Part shown: piece after piece, positions 25,039-34,191 of the stretch
Position numbering within the stretch: position 1 is the first letter of the stretch
Layout: every line of letters starts with the position of its first letter
Assembly (NCBI RefSeq): GCF_902726645.1
Contig: NZ_CACVAO010000001.1
Coordinates: forward strand, 3,668,636-3,732,635
Length of the DNA stretch: 64,000 nucleotides
Source of the DNA: Halobacillus ihumii
GTDB taxonomy: Bacteria; Bacillota; Bacilli; Bacillales; Halobacillaceae
Direction: 5' to 3'
The notes under the pieces: generated by a model
The model's database searches: none
Told to the model about the DNA's origin: nothing
What the model saw: only the letters and a program-made list of their open reading frames with translations
Program-made: the position numbers and the translations under genes

Positions 25039-26580
25039 GTGAACAAAAAACTAAAAAAATTTGTAGATGCCTTGCCAATACCGGAAATACTAAAACCGTT
25101 GCGCAAATATAAGGATGAGTCATATTATAAGGTCCAAATGACAGAATTCCGTCAAAAACTCCATCGTGATTTGAGGCCAACACGTCTTTGGGGCTACAAC
25201 GGACAATTTCCTGGTCCTGTTATTGATGTTCAACGCGGAGAACCCACTCATGTAAAATGGGAAAACAAACTACCGGATAAACATTTTCTACCTATTGATA
25301 AGTCTTTTCATAATCTTGAGAAGCTTCCGGAAGTCCGCACCGTTACACATTTGCATGGAAGCCAGTCAAAGCCAGAAAGTGACGGATATCCGGAAGCGTG
25401 GTTCACAAGAAACTTCAGAGACACGGGTCCGCAATTTAAAAACAAAGTCTATCATTATCCGAATCATCAACGAGGCGCCACACTTTGGTACCACGACCAT
25501 GCGATGGGAATAACTAGACTGAACGTCTATGCCGGTCTGGCAGGTATGTACATTATTCGGGATGAACGAGAAGAAAGGCTTAATCTTCCTTCAGAAGAAT
25601 ATGAGATTCCACTCATTATGATGGATCGATCATTCCAAGATAACGGTGAATTGTTCTATCCGTCACAGCCGGATGATCCACAAGAAAACTGGCCCAATCC
25701 ATCCATCAGACCTTTTTTTATCGGAGAAACAAACCTTGTTAACGGAAAAATATGGCCTTATGTAGAAGTTGAACCGCGGAAATACCGGTTCCGTATCTTG
25801 AATGCTGCCAACACTCGTACTTATCAGCTTTTTTTGGATTCTGGTCAGTCATTTTATCAAATCGGTTCTGACGGCGGTTTAATGCGGAAAACAGTTAAGC
25901 TGGACAATTTAGCGGTTGAACCGGCCGAACGTTTAGATGTAATCATTGATTTTTCCAAGCATGAAGGAGAAACCGTAACATTGAAAAACGATCTTGGGCC
26001 AGATGCCGACCCTGATGATGAAACAGGTGATGTCATGCAATTCAAAGTGACTCTCCCTTTAACATCAGTGGATAGGAGCAGGATTCCTCGGTATTTAACA
26101 CGCATTCCTTCACTCAGCGAAAACAAGGTTCAACGCATCCGGAACCTGAAACTGGTTGGCTCAACCGACAAGCTCGGCCGTCCATTATTATTGCTTGATA
26201 ACAAAAAATGGATGGACCCTGTGACAGAAACACCTGAACTAGGCTCAACGGAAATCTGGTCAATGATTAATGTTACCAACTTCACTCATCCAATCCATAT
26301 TCACCTGATTCAATTTCAAATAGTCGACCGACAACCATTTGACCTTAATCGATATAACCAGGATGGAACCATCAACTTTACAGGACCCGCAAAACCACCT
26401 CATCCGAATGAAAAGAGCTGGAAAGACACAGTAGCAGCACCAGCAGGACAAATTACAAGGGTCATCGCCAGTTTCGGCCCATTTCCTGGTGACTATGTAT
26501 GGCATTGTCATATACTAGAGCATGAAGACTATGACATGATGCGGCCTATGAAGGTGATCGAAACAGATAAGTGGGAATAG
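25039..26580 (+). CDS. cotA: CotA-type spore coat laccase (multicopper oxidase)
   Basis: Initiation at GTG 25039 is chosen because AGAGGGG lies 9 bases upstream; this gives 513 residues, the same length as B. subtilis CotA. Copper sites are intact: THLHGSQ and WYHDHAMG, then HPIHIHLIQF and the C-terminal HCHILEHEDYDMM with the type 1 Cys, His and Met. There is no signal peptide, as for CotA, which is assembled into the outer spore coat from the mother cell. It oxidises phenolics and bilirubin and makes the coat pigment. An upstream extension of the frame to 24913 has no start signal. Monocistronic; a sigma-K promoter is expected but I could not assign one. Confidence 0.93.
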   Translation: MNKKLKKFVDALPIPEILKPLRKYKDESYYKVQMTEFRQKLHRDLRPTRLWGYNGQFPGPVIDVQRGEPTHVKWENKLPDKHFLPIDKSFHNLEKLPEVRTVTHLHGSQSKPESDGYPEAWFTRNFRDTGPQFKNKVYHYPNHQRGATLWYHDHAMGITRLNVYAGLAGMYIIRDEREERLNLPSEEYEIPLIMMDRSFQDNGELFYPSQPDDPQENWPNPSIRPFFIGETNLVNGKIWPYVEVEPRKYRFRILNAANTRTYQLFLDSGQSFYQIGSDGGLMRKTVKLDNLAVEPAERLDVIIDFSKHEGETVTLKNDLGPDADPDDETGDVMQFKVTLPLTSVDRSRIPRYLTRIPSLSENKVQRIRNLKLVGSTDKLGRPLLLLDNKKWMDPVTETPELGSTEIWSMINVTNFTHPIHIHLIQFQIVDRQPFDLNRYNQDGTINFTGPAKPPHPNEKSWKDTVAAPAGQITRVIASFGPFPGDYVWHCHILEHEDYDMMRPMKVIETDKWE

Positions 26581-26635
26581 GGGAAGTGTAGACCAAATTC
26601 TGTAGCGTGAAATTGTTCAATAGCAGGAGTTTAGT

Positions 26636-26740
26636 TTGACTATAGAAATTAACGAAAAGCAATATCATGAACATGTTAAAACTAATCAGTGGGGGCAACT
26701 TTGGAATAAAAGGTTCGATACGAAAAAAGTGTTCAATTAA
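26636..26740 (+). CDS. Possible 34-residue hydrophilic peptide or gene fragment
   Basis: TTG at 26636 has AGGAG 6 bases upstream and opens a 34-codon frame, charged and aromatic-rich (NEKQYHEHVKTNQWGQLWNK, ending FDTKKVFN). It reads like real protein but may be a fragment of a lost gene. No family recognised. Confidence 0.3.
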   Translation: MTIEINEKQYHEHVKTNQWGQLWNKRFDTKKVFN

Positions 26741-26855
26741 ATCCTAGCTTCACATGATGATTTGTGCTCACATGAAATGAGCTGCCTGTGAGCTTTAGTC
26801 TCAAAGGTTGCCCCTATTGGTACAGCGTCAAGTTTTCTAAAGAGGTGAATAGAAT

Positions 26856-27962
26856 ATGAGCGAATACAAACTAATAGATTCAGTGACGAATGAGGAATAT
26901 ACTCCAAGTATTAAACGCTGGAAACCTGACCACGGGATTTTTAACGTCAAGCCTTACCCGGTTGATTTTCCCATAGAAGATCTAGTTAATCGACAAATGA
27001 CGATGTGGAGATATAAAGAAGCTTTACCTTTTCAAACGGACGAAATTTATCGGTCAATTTCCCTTGGTGAAGGGATGACGCCATTGGTTAATCTAGATTC
27101 TAATCATCCTAACCTTTTTGTTAAGTTAGATTACTTGATGCCTACGGGGTCTTTTAAAGATCGAGGAGCGGCTGTGCTGGTTGCGAAGGCGAAAGAATGG
27201 GGAGCGAAAACCGTTATTGCGGATAGTAGCGGCAATGCAGGGACAGCCATTGCTGCTTATTGCGCGAGAGCCAATATAGATTGTCATGTTTATGTGCCTT
27301 CTTCGACTTCTCAGAAGAAATTAGCTCAAACTCAAGCACATGGCGCACAGTTGCATTTAATCCCTGGTTCCCGTGATGATACAGCTGTAGCAGCAAAAGA
27401 AGCCGTTGAACGAGATGGAGTTTTTTACGCCAGTCATGTATATAATCCCTTTTTCCTTGAAGGAACAAAGACATTTGCCTTTGAAGTATGGGAACAACTT
27501 CATTTCACTGCACCAGATACCTTGGTACTGCCGGTTGGGAATGGCACGCTTCTTCTAGGTGCTTATCTTGGGTTTAGAGATTTGAAAAGAAAAGGCTTGA
27601 TTGAAGAGCTCCCTAAGATCGTCGCCGTTCAAGCGGAGCCATGTGCTCCAATAGAAAAAGCATTCCGAAACAACACTCGAGTAGCAAGTGTGGAGAACCA
27701 GGGCACCCAGGCGGAGGGTATTGCAATTGGGTCGCCTGTTAGGGGAGATCAGATAATAGAGGCTGTAAGGAGTACAAATGGAACGATTATTACAGCACCC
27801 GAGGACGACATTCATACAGCTGGTGAAGAGTTAGCGGGTAAAGGATTTTATGTTGAGCCCACAACTGCAGCGACGTTTGCAGCTTATAAACGGTATAAAA
27901 AGAATCTCGCGCAGACGGAAACGGTCGTCATGTCGCTGTGTGGATCGGGGTTAAAGAAGTAG
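26856..27962 (+). CDS. Threonine synthase-like PLP enzyme
   Basis: A 368-residue fold-type II PLP enzyme. PLP-lysine segment GSFKDRGAAV, phosphate-binding SSGNAGTAIAAY, and a C-terminal serine-type cofactor contact near VMSLCGSGLK. The overall layout (SLGEGMTPLV near the N-terminus) matches threonine synthase, which converts O-phosphohomoserine to threonine. The gene stands alone rather than with hom-thrB, so it could be a paralogue with another substrate, such as a threonine dehydratase-like role. AGAGGTG precedes the ATG. Confidence 0.85.
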   Translation: MSEYKLIDSVTNEEYTPSIKRWKPDHGIFNVKPYPVDFPIEDLVNRQMTMWRYKEALPFQTDEIYRSISLGEGMTPLVNLDSNHPNLFVKLDYLMPTGSFKDRGAAVLVAKAKEWGAKTVIADSSGNAGTAIAAYCARANIDCHVYVPSSTSQKKLAQTQAHGAQLHLIPGSRDDTAVAAKEAVERDGVFYASHVYNPFFLEGTKTFAFEVWEQLHFTAPDTLVLPVGNGTLLLGAYLGFRDLKRKGLIEELPKIVAVQAEPCAPIEKAFRNNTRVASVENQGTQAEGIAIGSPVRGDQIIEAVRSTNGTIITAPEDDIHTAGEELAGKGFYVEPTTAATFAAYKRYKKNLAQTETVVMSLCGSGLKK

Positions 27963-28034
27963 CTTAATAAGGTTTGGTAGGTCAAGCCTAGGGTGCAAAG
28001 CAAATGAATCGATTTCTACAAAGGAGGCGATGAA

Positions 28035-28304
28035 ATGAGGGTTTTAATGGGCTTGATAAGCGTTATTACTTTTTCACCGCCTATTCCTGATGTTACAGAA
28101 GAAGATATTTGTGAAAATATAAGGTTTCTCAAGAAAAATGAGTGGTTTCGAAGGGATCTTAAACATCCTGAGTCCAGAAAGATGATTGTTTCTAACAAAG
28201 ATGTTCGTTTTGCGATCGGAAAGCTTAATACAAAAAGATTAAAAAGAAATCCTTACAAATATAAATACCAGCGAAAGATACAAAAAGTCATGTGCAAAGC
28301 ATAG
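28035..28304 (+). CDS. Small basic protein, unrecognised
   Basis: An 89-residue protein with a very good ribosome-binding site (AAAGGAGGCG). The N-terminus is mildly hydrophobic (VLMGLISVITF) and the rest is rich in Lys/Arg (KRLKRNPYKYKYQRKIQKV). No family recognised. It overlaps no other gene and precedes a frameshifted membrane gene by 12 bases, so the two may be co-transcribed. Confidence 0.6.
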   Translation: MRVLMGLISVITFSPPIPDVTEEDICENIRFLKKNEWFRRDLKHPESRKMIVSNKDVRFAIGKLNTKRLKRNPYKYKYQRKIQKVMCKA

Positions 28305-28316
28305 TATGGAGGGCAA

Positions 28317-28597
28317 ATGGGTGTAAAAGATATCCGTTTAGAATGATCAGTATTTCAATAAGTGTGCTATCGCTGCTCTTGCAAAATCTCAGTCTGTTTG
28401 ATCAAGGCCACATAAAGGATGGACCGTTATTTGTGATCATTTGGGTGCTTCCTATAGCAGCTCTCACTTTTGCTATCGTTACATTTTATAAAAATCAGAA
28501 TATGAAGGATATTTTATTGATCTTGCTTGCGTTTATATCATTAGTTTATAGGACGGTTTTTATTATAATTGCCTGGACTTTCTTAGGAGCACCTTAG
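28317..28597 (+). pseudogene. Frameshifted small membrane protein
   Basis: GGAGGG lies 4-5 bases before ATG 28317, but that frame stops after nine codons. Adding one A to the A4 run at 28325-28328 joins it to the long membrane frame: MGVKRYPFRMISISISVLSL and onward, about 93 residues with three TM helices. The uncorrected long frame has no start with a ribosome-binding site. This is therefore a probable single-base deletion, real or technical. Function unknown. Confidence 0.6.
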
Positions 28598-28731
28598 GGT
28601 TCAGCGAGATTCATTAGTGAAGAGTGATTAACGTATTCCTCTCTGATTAAGAAGCAATAAGTCAATTTTCAAAGTAATGAACTGGAATAACTTATAAGTA
28701 TTGGACATCTTCTTATAGGGGAGGCGTTTAA

Positions 28732-29133
28732 ATGAGGAAAAATTATTACGTGGGCGCAGGTTTATTATTATCCTGCTTAATCCTTGGTTTGCTTATGGTA
28801 CTGAACAATTCATCTAATAATGAGGAGAAAATAACCGTCAATGGTGTCCAGTTTGAAAAAAAGTATATGAAAGATTTAAGGGAGAGGTCTGTTGAGTTAA
28901 TCCATTTTATTGAAGATGAGTTGAAAGAAAGAGAGGTAAATGTAAGCCTGGAAGGTATTGAATATGACGTTAAACATTTCCCGAGGTTATTGATTTATAT
29001 GGACTCGAACACTCAGAAAGACAGTCAGGATATTGAAAAAATGGTAAGTGATATTGTCCAAGTAGCACGTACGAAATCATTGTTACAAGAGATTGAAGCG
29101 TTTGAAGTTATTGTAAGAGATGCTGAGGATTAA
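28732..29133 (+). CDS. Membrane-anchored extracytoplasmic protein, unrecognised
   Basis: A 133-residue protein with an N-terminal TM helix (residues 6-25, YVGAGLLLSCLILGLLMVL) and an external alpha/beta domain (about 100 residues, acidic). AGGGGAGG precedes the ATG. A cysteine inside the hydrophobic stretch (LLSC) could be a lipobox but is too early and lacks a good downstream pattern. No family recognised. Confidence 0.6.
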   Translation: MRKNYYVGAGLLLSCLILGLLMVLNNSSNNEEKITVNGVQFEKKYMKDLRERSVELIHFIEDELKEREVNVSLEGIEYDVKHFPRLLIYMDSNTQKDSQDIEKMVSDIVQVARTKSLLQEIEAFEVIVRDAED

Positions 29134-29213
29134 GGTAAAGCATGCTATAGCAAACACTCTCGCTTAAGTGCATTTTAGAAGACAAATCTGAAGGTCCTCT
29201 GTAGAGGTAGTCT

Positions 29214-29396
29214 TTATAGTAGCCTTGCTGTAATCGCTAAAGTTAGCAATATTCCAATGGATATGAGTTCTATAGCTATTTTCTGTTTGTTGGAGAGGTT
29301 CTCTCCTTTGAAAAACTTCCAATCTGGATAAAAAAAACATAAAACACGGAATATAATGATTCCTAGCGCAAATAAAACCACGATCAATATTTCCAC
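29214..29396 (-). CDS. Small two-TM membrane protein
   Basis: A 60-residue protein starting at GTG 29396 with AAGGAGATG 9 bases upstream on the minus strand. Two TM helices (EILIVVLFALGIIIFRVLCF and IAIELISIGILLTLAITARL) flank a charged loop PDWKFFKGENLSNKQK. No family recognised. Confidence 0.55.
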   Translation of the reverse strand: MEILIVVLFALGIIIFRVLCFFYPDWKFFKGENLSNKQKIAIELISIGILLTLAITARLL

Positions 29397-29585
29397 TTTA
29401 CCATCTCCTTATATATAGCTGATTTCCTCAAAAGAATATATATAAACAAGTAAATTCAGCAAGAGGCGTCTAACTATAGAATGTCTACGCGGAAGGATAT
29501 GGCACATAGGACAACCTATCTGTTGTTTGATAGACTGAGGCAAAACTATGGATAATATATAATTAAGGAAGGAGGAAGGTGGACC

Positions 29586-30074
29586 ATGGTAAAAAACAGA
29601 CTTGTTTACATATTGCTATTAAGTGTTGTTATTTTACAGGGCTGCAATAGTTTAAATGAGGAGAATTCAAAAGGTAAAGTGTTTTCAACTTTTGAAGAAG
29701 CTGTAGATTATTATGGGGAAAAAGCAGGGGAAAACCTCGTATTAGTGGAAACTATTAAAGGAGACTTTTTGTTGTTAACTGAAGCACATGGAGATTATTT
29801 TTCTGTAGGTGAAATCCAGGAAACAGACGAACAGTACGTAGCAAGAAAACTAACAGCTTCTTTTGACATCAGTACAGTTCGCGGTAATACAGAGGCTAAA
29901 GCTATTATTGAGCTGAATATGCCTGACTCGAACACTAACTATTTTGTTGCGCTAGGAACAGATCATATTGAAACGTTTTTGCCATTTTCAGATAATCGTA
30001 CATTTGAGGTGTTTGGAGAGAAGGATATTGAACACGCCTCTAGTGTGGTTCAGTCTTATAAGAAGCTTAAGTAG
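29586..30074 (+). CDS. Lipoprotein, unrecognised
   Basis: A 162-residue protein with a lipoprotein signal peptide ending in the lipobox VILQGC (Cys 20), hence anchored on the outer face of the membrane. The mature part (about 140 residues) is alpha/beta and moderately acidic: FSTFEEAVDYYGEKAGENL. Strong ribosome-binding site AAGGAGGAAGG. It precedes a frameshifted acetyltransferase gene by 40 bases. No family recognised. Confidence 0.7.
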   Translation: MVKNRLVYILLLSVVILQGCNSLNEENSKGKVFSTFEEAVDYYGEKAGENLVLVETIKGDFLLLTEAHGDYFSVGEIQETDEQYVARKLTASFDISTVRGNTEAKAIIELNMPDSNTNYFVALGTDHIETFLPFSDNRTFEVFGEKDIEHASSVVQSYKKLK

Positions 30075-30113
30075 CATGCAATTAGAAGCGAATTTAGATT
30101 ACGGGGTGTTGAT

Positions 30114-30670
30114 TTGGAAGCATTTGATTTAATGGCAGAAACAGAAAGATTGATTGTAAGACCATTGAAGGGAGACGACTATTTAAATTGGATCAGCGAG
30201 TTTAATAATAGATTCCCATCCCAGCATAGACATGATAAAGGTCAAATTGATATGAGTGAATGTACAGCGGATGGTTTAATCAACTGGTGGAAAAACATCA
30301 AAATTTAGCTTTAGAAGATACAGCTCACGTATTTGGGAGCTTTCGAAAAGCAGATGGCAAGCATTTAGGGATGGTAGATTTCTCTACTTTAGAAAGGATG
30401 GACTTCCAATGGGCAAGAATCGGGTACACGATTCATAATCAACATTGGGGAAATGGATATGGGAGAGAGGCCGTAAAACGGGCCCTTCACATAGCCTTTA
30501 AGGAACTGGGTTTTCACCGTATCAAAGCACACATAAATACGGACAATGCTGCTTCTGTAAAATTAGCTCAAAGTGTCGGGATGGAATTTGAGTGCGTCAG
30601 AAAAGGGTTCATTTATGAATTTGGTCAGTGGAATGACAATGCAGTGTATTACATAAATTCAAATGAATAG
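30114..30670 (+). pseudogene. Frameshifted GNAT N-acetyltransferase (RimJ-like)
   Basis: Two overlapping frames (30114-30308 and to 30670) form one GNAT of about 185 residues if one base, probably a T near 30272, is restored: the join reads MSECTADWFNQLVEKHQNLA. The acetyl-CoA site is present in the second frame (HWGNGYGREAVKRALHIAF) with the family C-terminus. TTG 30114 is preceded by GGGGTG. As written the protein would stop after 64 residues, so it is broken or mis-sequenced. The substrate would be an N-terminus or small amine. Confidence 0.8.
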
Positions 30671-30727
30671 TGTTCTTTAGTTGGACTTTTTGCTATCTTA
30701 GCTGCTCAGCAAAAGAATATTTCAACA

Positions 30728-30769
30728 AAAATCGTGAGCTGTTTTTACAATCAAATAGCTCACGATTTT
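30728..30769. terminator. Bidirectional terminator between GNAT and lipase-toxin genes
   Basis: Perfect 13-bp stem AAAATCGTGAGCT/AGCTCACGATTTT with a 16-base loop; A-rich on one side and T-rich on the other, so it can terminate both convergent transcripts. Confidence 0.88.
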
Positions 30770-30889
30770 GTTCTTATTATAATCATTGCAATGTATAGAA
30801 ATGAAACGGCTGAGTTAAGATACTCAAAAATTTGTAAGGATGGAATGAAAGTTATGAATCCCTGAATCTAATAGAAAAGTAGTTATAGA

Positions 30890-32992
30890 TTAGCTCATCG
30901 TGCCACGGTTGACTTGCTGATGCAGTAGATTCATATTGCCGAGTGCACTCTCAGATACTTTTCTCAGGGCAACAACCGAATCCGCTTTGTGATCAGATAA
31001 TTGATAGACAATGTCTTGAAAAAGCATTTCCATTTCGCTAAGGATGGATGTGGCTGCCGTATTATAAAGTTGAACATTGTCGTATCCACCCTCATTAAAT
31101 AAAGCATCATTTACATAGGGTTTAAAATTCGTCAATAAATCGGGGTAGTTCATAATAAGACTGTCCACACCTTTACGGATGCCTTCAATGTTGGAGGCCA
31201 ATTCATCTAAGGGCTGCAATGTGTTTGCCACGCTGCTTTTTACTTTGTCATCGAAGTCAGTAAAGATACTAATCAGTGCACCTGGCACGTTTCCATAAAG
31301 AGCAATATTGGTCGCTCCTTTTATGAGCCCAGAAAGGATCTCTAATGTGCTCTCAATCGTGGCTAAAAGGCGGCTGAACCCAATTAGCGGGGTTATTAAG
31401 GCTGCATATGTTAAAGTTGCAAAGTCTTCAAACGATGTATCCAGATGGATATCTTTCAAATGCATTTTCTCAAGCAGATAAGGTGACTCTTCAATGCTGT
31501 AAATGTTCGTTGGCTGAACGGTAACCTTACCATTTACGCCTCCTGTGTTGCCTCCTATAGACTGCCCGAGTGCCTGGTCTTGATGTTCAAAGTTCGTGGC
31601 GACATCGTGAACCTGAGTTTGGTATTCCTTTAATTGATGCAGAACTTTATCTTTGTTCCCGTCAATGATTTGAAAATGAGCTTGCAATTCATCAACAACG
31701 GCGTCAATAAATAGCTCTTTCCCACCTTCAAACAATTGGGGGATTTTCTCATAGAGGATATGGCCGGCGGCACCCGTCAGTTCATTGACTTTTTCTTTTA
31801 AGCTGTATAAGTAATTTCTGACTTCTCCAAACAAACTCTCAACACTAACATTTGTAGAGGTGATATGTTCTATGAGTTCGGCTGGGGGAGAGTTTAAGAT
31901 GCTATTTAGGAATCTGCATTGATCTTCTGCGGCATTCAGCTTACTGATGAGGGTGTCAATGTGGGACTTGAGAATATTTCCTGTTGTCGTAATTCCTATA
32001 AACCATGGACCACCAGCCCATTCGAGAAGTTCAGTAAATATTTCCTGAAGATGATTGACACGTAACGTGAATTGATCCCCTTCATGTTTTACAATCTCGG
32101 CAGAGTTACCTAAGTAATCTTGCACTAAACTTACTTTATGAATGACGCGATCCTGCAAAGCTGTGGCCAACATATTCAAGTTTTCTGGATTGATATCGAT
32201 TCGTTCGGTTTGTCCTCCACCATAAAGAGGCAGTCCCGACCAAATACTCGTCACAATATGTTCATCGGCAGCCATATAAATTTTCCCGAACCCTGGCTGG
32301 CCTTTGACTCCAATGGTGTAGAATTGCCCTTCATTTCCGTTGTTAATTCCGTTGCCTTTCATATAGCCGGTATGGTTCGTGGCGATGTGAGCAAGCTCGG
32401 GCACACCGTTATTAATTTCATATTGTTTGCCCGGAATACGATGGCCCATATCCAGTGAAACTTCTGTTTTGGTTAAAACGTCGTACTTGCTAAAATAGTT
32501 AGTTATGTTGTCGTATGTCTTGTTGGGGTCAACCATCCCGGCGGGTAAGAGAGCAGGGTTAAGGTTAACAGCTTTAACGTCCGGGTTTTTGATGGCTACG
32601 GCATTCGTGTAAGCTCCTGCCAAGGAGTTTCCACAAATTGAATTAATTCCGTATCTTTCATCCATTTTGTTAAAGTACTCTACTGCATGTTCGAGTTGGA
32701 CAGGAGGAACGTCACCGAGTAGTTTGACGTCGGTGACGATATCCTGGTTGTCTCCTGTTCCTGTGTAGACGATGGTAAATTCTTTTGTTATTTTGTTTTG
32801 CACTGTCATAGCGTCCACACCTGTAGGGTCTTTATAGTTTGTATCAACTACTCTGTATTTAGTTCCATTTACTGTAATTGGTTGTAGTTCAGTATAATTA
32901 ATATAGGCATTATACCCTGCTAATTCTACTAAATCTTTATCACTCGGTACTTTTGATTGATTTTGAGGAGATCGTGTAATGGAGTCATTCAT
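30890..32992 (-). CDS. TslA-like type VII lipase toxin candidate (SA1320-type, reversed domain order)
   Basis: A 700-residue protein without a Sec signal. Residues about 20-260 form a lipase-like alpha/beta hydrolase: nucleophile Ser123 in CGNSLAGAY, then AVNLNPALLP, a probable Asp in SKYDVLT (171) and His in IATNHTGY (207). The remaining 440 residues are long helices, resembling an LXG-type secretion domain placed at the C-terminus. This reversed order matches TslA of Staphylococcus aureus, a T7SS-exported phospholipase neutralised by a lipoprotein. Its start overlaps by 8 bases the end of a TilA/DUF1672-type lipoprotein gene, which supports the toxin-immunity reading. No TlaA/TlaB-like small partners or T7SS genes are in the window. 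Confidence 0.75.
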   Translation of the reverse strand: MNDSITRSPQNQSKVPSDKDLVELAGYNAYINYTELQPITVNGTKYRVVDTNYKDPTGVDAMTVQNKITKEFTIVYTGTGDNQDIVTDVKLLGDVPPVQLEHAVEYFNKMDERYGINSICGNSLAGAYTNAVAIKNPDVKAVNLNPALLPAGMVDPNKTYDNITNYFSKYDVLTKTEVSLDMGHRIPGKQYEINNGVPELAHIATNHTGYMKGNGINNGNEGQFYTIGVKGQPGFGKIYMAADEHIVTSIWSGLPLYGGGQTERIDINPENLNMLATALQDRVIHKVSLVQDYLGNSAEIVKHEGDQFTLRVNHLQEIFTELLEWAGGPWFIGITTTGNILKSHIDTLISKLNAAEDQCRFLNSILNSPPAELIEHITSTNVSVESLFGEVRNYLYSLKEKVNELTGAAGHILYEKIPQLFEGGKELFIDAVVDELQAHFQIIDGNKDKVLHQLKEYQTQVHDVATNFEHQDQALGQSIGGNTGGVNGKVTVQPTNIYSIEESPYLLEKMHLKDIHLDTSFEDFATLTYAALITPLIGFSRLLATIESTLEILSGLIKGATNIALYGNVPGALISIFTDFDDKVKSSVANTLQPLDELASNIEGIRKGVDSLIMNYPDLLTNFKPYVNDALFNEGGYDNVQLYNTAATSILSEMEMLFQDIVYQLSDHKADSVVALRKVSESALGNMNLLHQQVNRGTMS

Positions 32993-33938
32993 TTAAATCC
33001 CCCTTATCTAATTCTTTTATAATCATGTTTGGAACAGATCGCTCTAAGGTATTGTCTTGTGTCCCGCTTCCAGATTCTTTATGAATCCGGTTATCATTTA
33101 AATACACTCCATATGCCGCGGGAGGTAAGTTATTCATGTTTTCCAAGTCAGTAACTAATTGGTTGAAAATATCTTTACTTGGGTCTACATTTGGCTTTTC
33201 CATATACAATTGTATAGCTATATTGTAGCCATTGGGATCAAAGTTTTTGAGATCCAGAGCACTCTTCCATTCTTCTTTACTTCTGTCTGGATTTTCAAGG
33301 TACATTTTATATAGAGGATCAAACGCCTCCCCAAACATGGTGATATAATAGTAAGGAGTCATGTAACCTACTCCTCCAACGTTTTCATTTTTTTCTTCAC
33401 GCACGCCTGTTATAGGGTGTTTGGAGGTGAATTTCTCTAAGTATTTGTCAAGATTCTTTACCTTCTTCTCAAAAACCATGGCATAAAGCCCGCTTTTAAT
33501 GGCACCTTCAACTTGACCTTCCCGAGTCCATATTTGTTCTGTTAATACTTCCTTGGTGTCTAAATCAATAGGTACAATGGCAAACGTGTATAAGTGAGGC
33601 TCTCCGATAGATTCGACAAAAACAGATGCGCCATCAACTGCTCCAACAATATTATGAACCTTGACTTCTGTTTTGTATTTTTCCATAAAGAACTCTTTTA
33701 TAGCTTTATCAATCTCTTCCCGATGTTTTTCCGCAATTTTATCTGTCTTTTCCCCACTATCAAGAGCATAACCCTGACCCGTATAATCCTGAACGCTTGC
33801 GTATATATTCTTATTTTGTTCCCCTTCAGTTGAATTGTTGTCGCCATTTTGGTTATTTCCTGATTCACTCACACCACAACCTCCGATCAATAACGATATT
33901 CCGATAGTTAATGTCAATACTTTTTTCTTGTGTTTCAT
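32985..33938 (-). CDS. DUF1672-type immunity lipoprotein (TilA-like), intact copy
   Basis: A 317-residue lipoprotein: signal peptide MKHKKKVLTLTIGISLL and lipobox LIGGC (Cys 21), then a low-complexity linker and the DUF1672-like domain starting YASVQDYTGQGYALDSGEK. Its outer-membrane-leaflet location fits immunity against an extracellular phospholipase. It has its own sigma-A-type promoter (34031-34059) and overlaps the toxin start by 8 bases. GGGAGG precedes the ATG. A paralogue with the same promoter sequence lies directly upstream, frameshifted. The immunity role is inferred from synteny. Confidence 0.78.
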   Translation of the reverse strand: MKHKKKVLTLTIGISLLIGGCGVSESGNNQNGDNNSTEGEQNKNIYASVQDYTGQGYALDSGEKTDKIAEKHREEIDKAIKEFFMEKYKTEVKVHNIVGAVDGASVFVESIGEPHLYTFAIVPIDLDTKEVLTEQIWTREGQVEGAIKSGLYAMVFEKKVKNLDKYLEKFTSKHPITGVREEKNENVGGVGYMTPYYYITMFGEAFDPLYKMYLENPDRSKEEWKSALDLKNFDPNGYNIAIQLYMEKPNVDPSKDIFNQLVTDLENMNNLPPAAYGVYLNDNRIHKESGSGTQDNTLERSVPNMIIKELDKGDLNE

Positions 33939-34030
33939 TTCGTTAAGCCTCCCTGGGTAAGGTGGTACTTACAGAGTTATATGTAAACATTCTTATTGTA
34001 ACAGAGGAAAATTCCATGAATATCCACTTC

Positions 34031-34059
34031 ATTATAATAAAACGGGGAGGCCTTGTGAA
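34031..34059 (-). promoter_or_regulatory. Promoter of intact TilA-like gene
   Basis: Minus strand: TTCACA (34054-34059), 17 bases, TATAAT (34031-34036). The same arrangement, with near-identical flanks, occurs before the second copy at 35171-35199. Confidence 0.75.
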
Positions 34060-34191
34060 CATAAGATGGGAAATTAGTAATAACTAACCCCTTTAAGTAT
34101 CGAAACTAGTGCTTTTCACCTTTGTATGGATAGCTTTTTGCACTAACCTAATATGATTAAAGTGTGAACAAATAATCATTGTCATATTATT

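Noticed and set aside
26759..26795. Riboswitch or T-box before the threonine-synthase-like gene
   Set aside because: Only a small GCTCAC/GTGAGC inverted repeat is present; no T-box sequence or specifier loop could be recognised.
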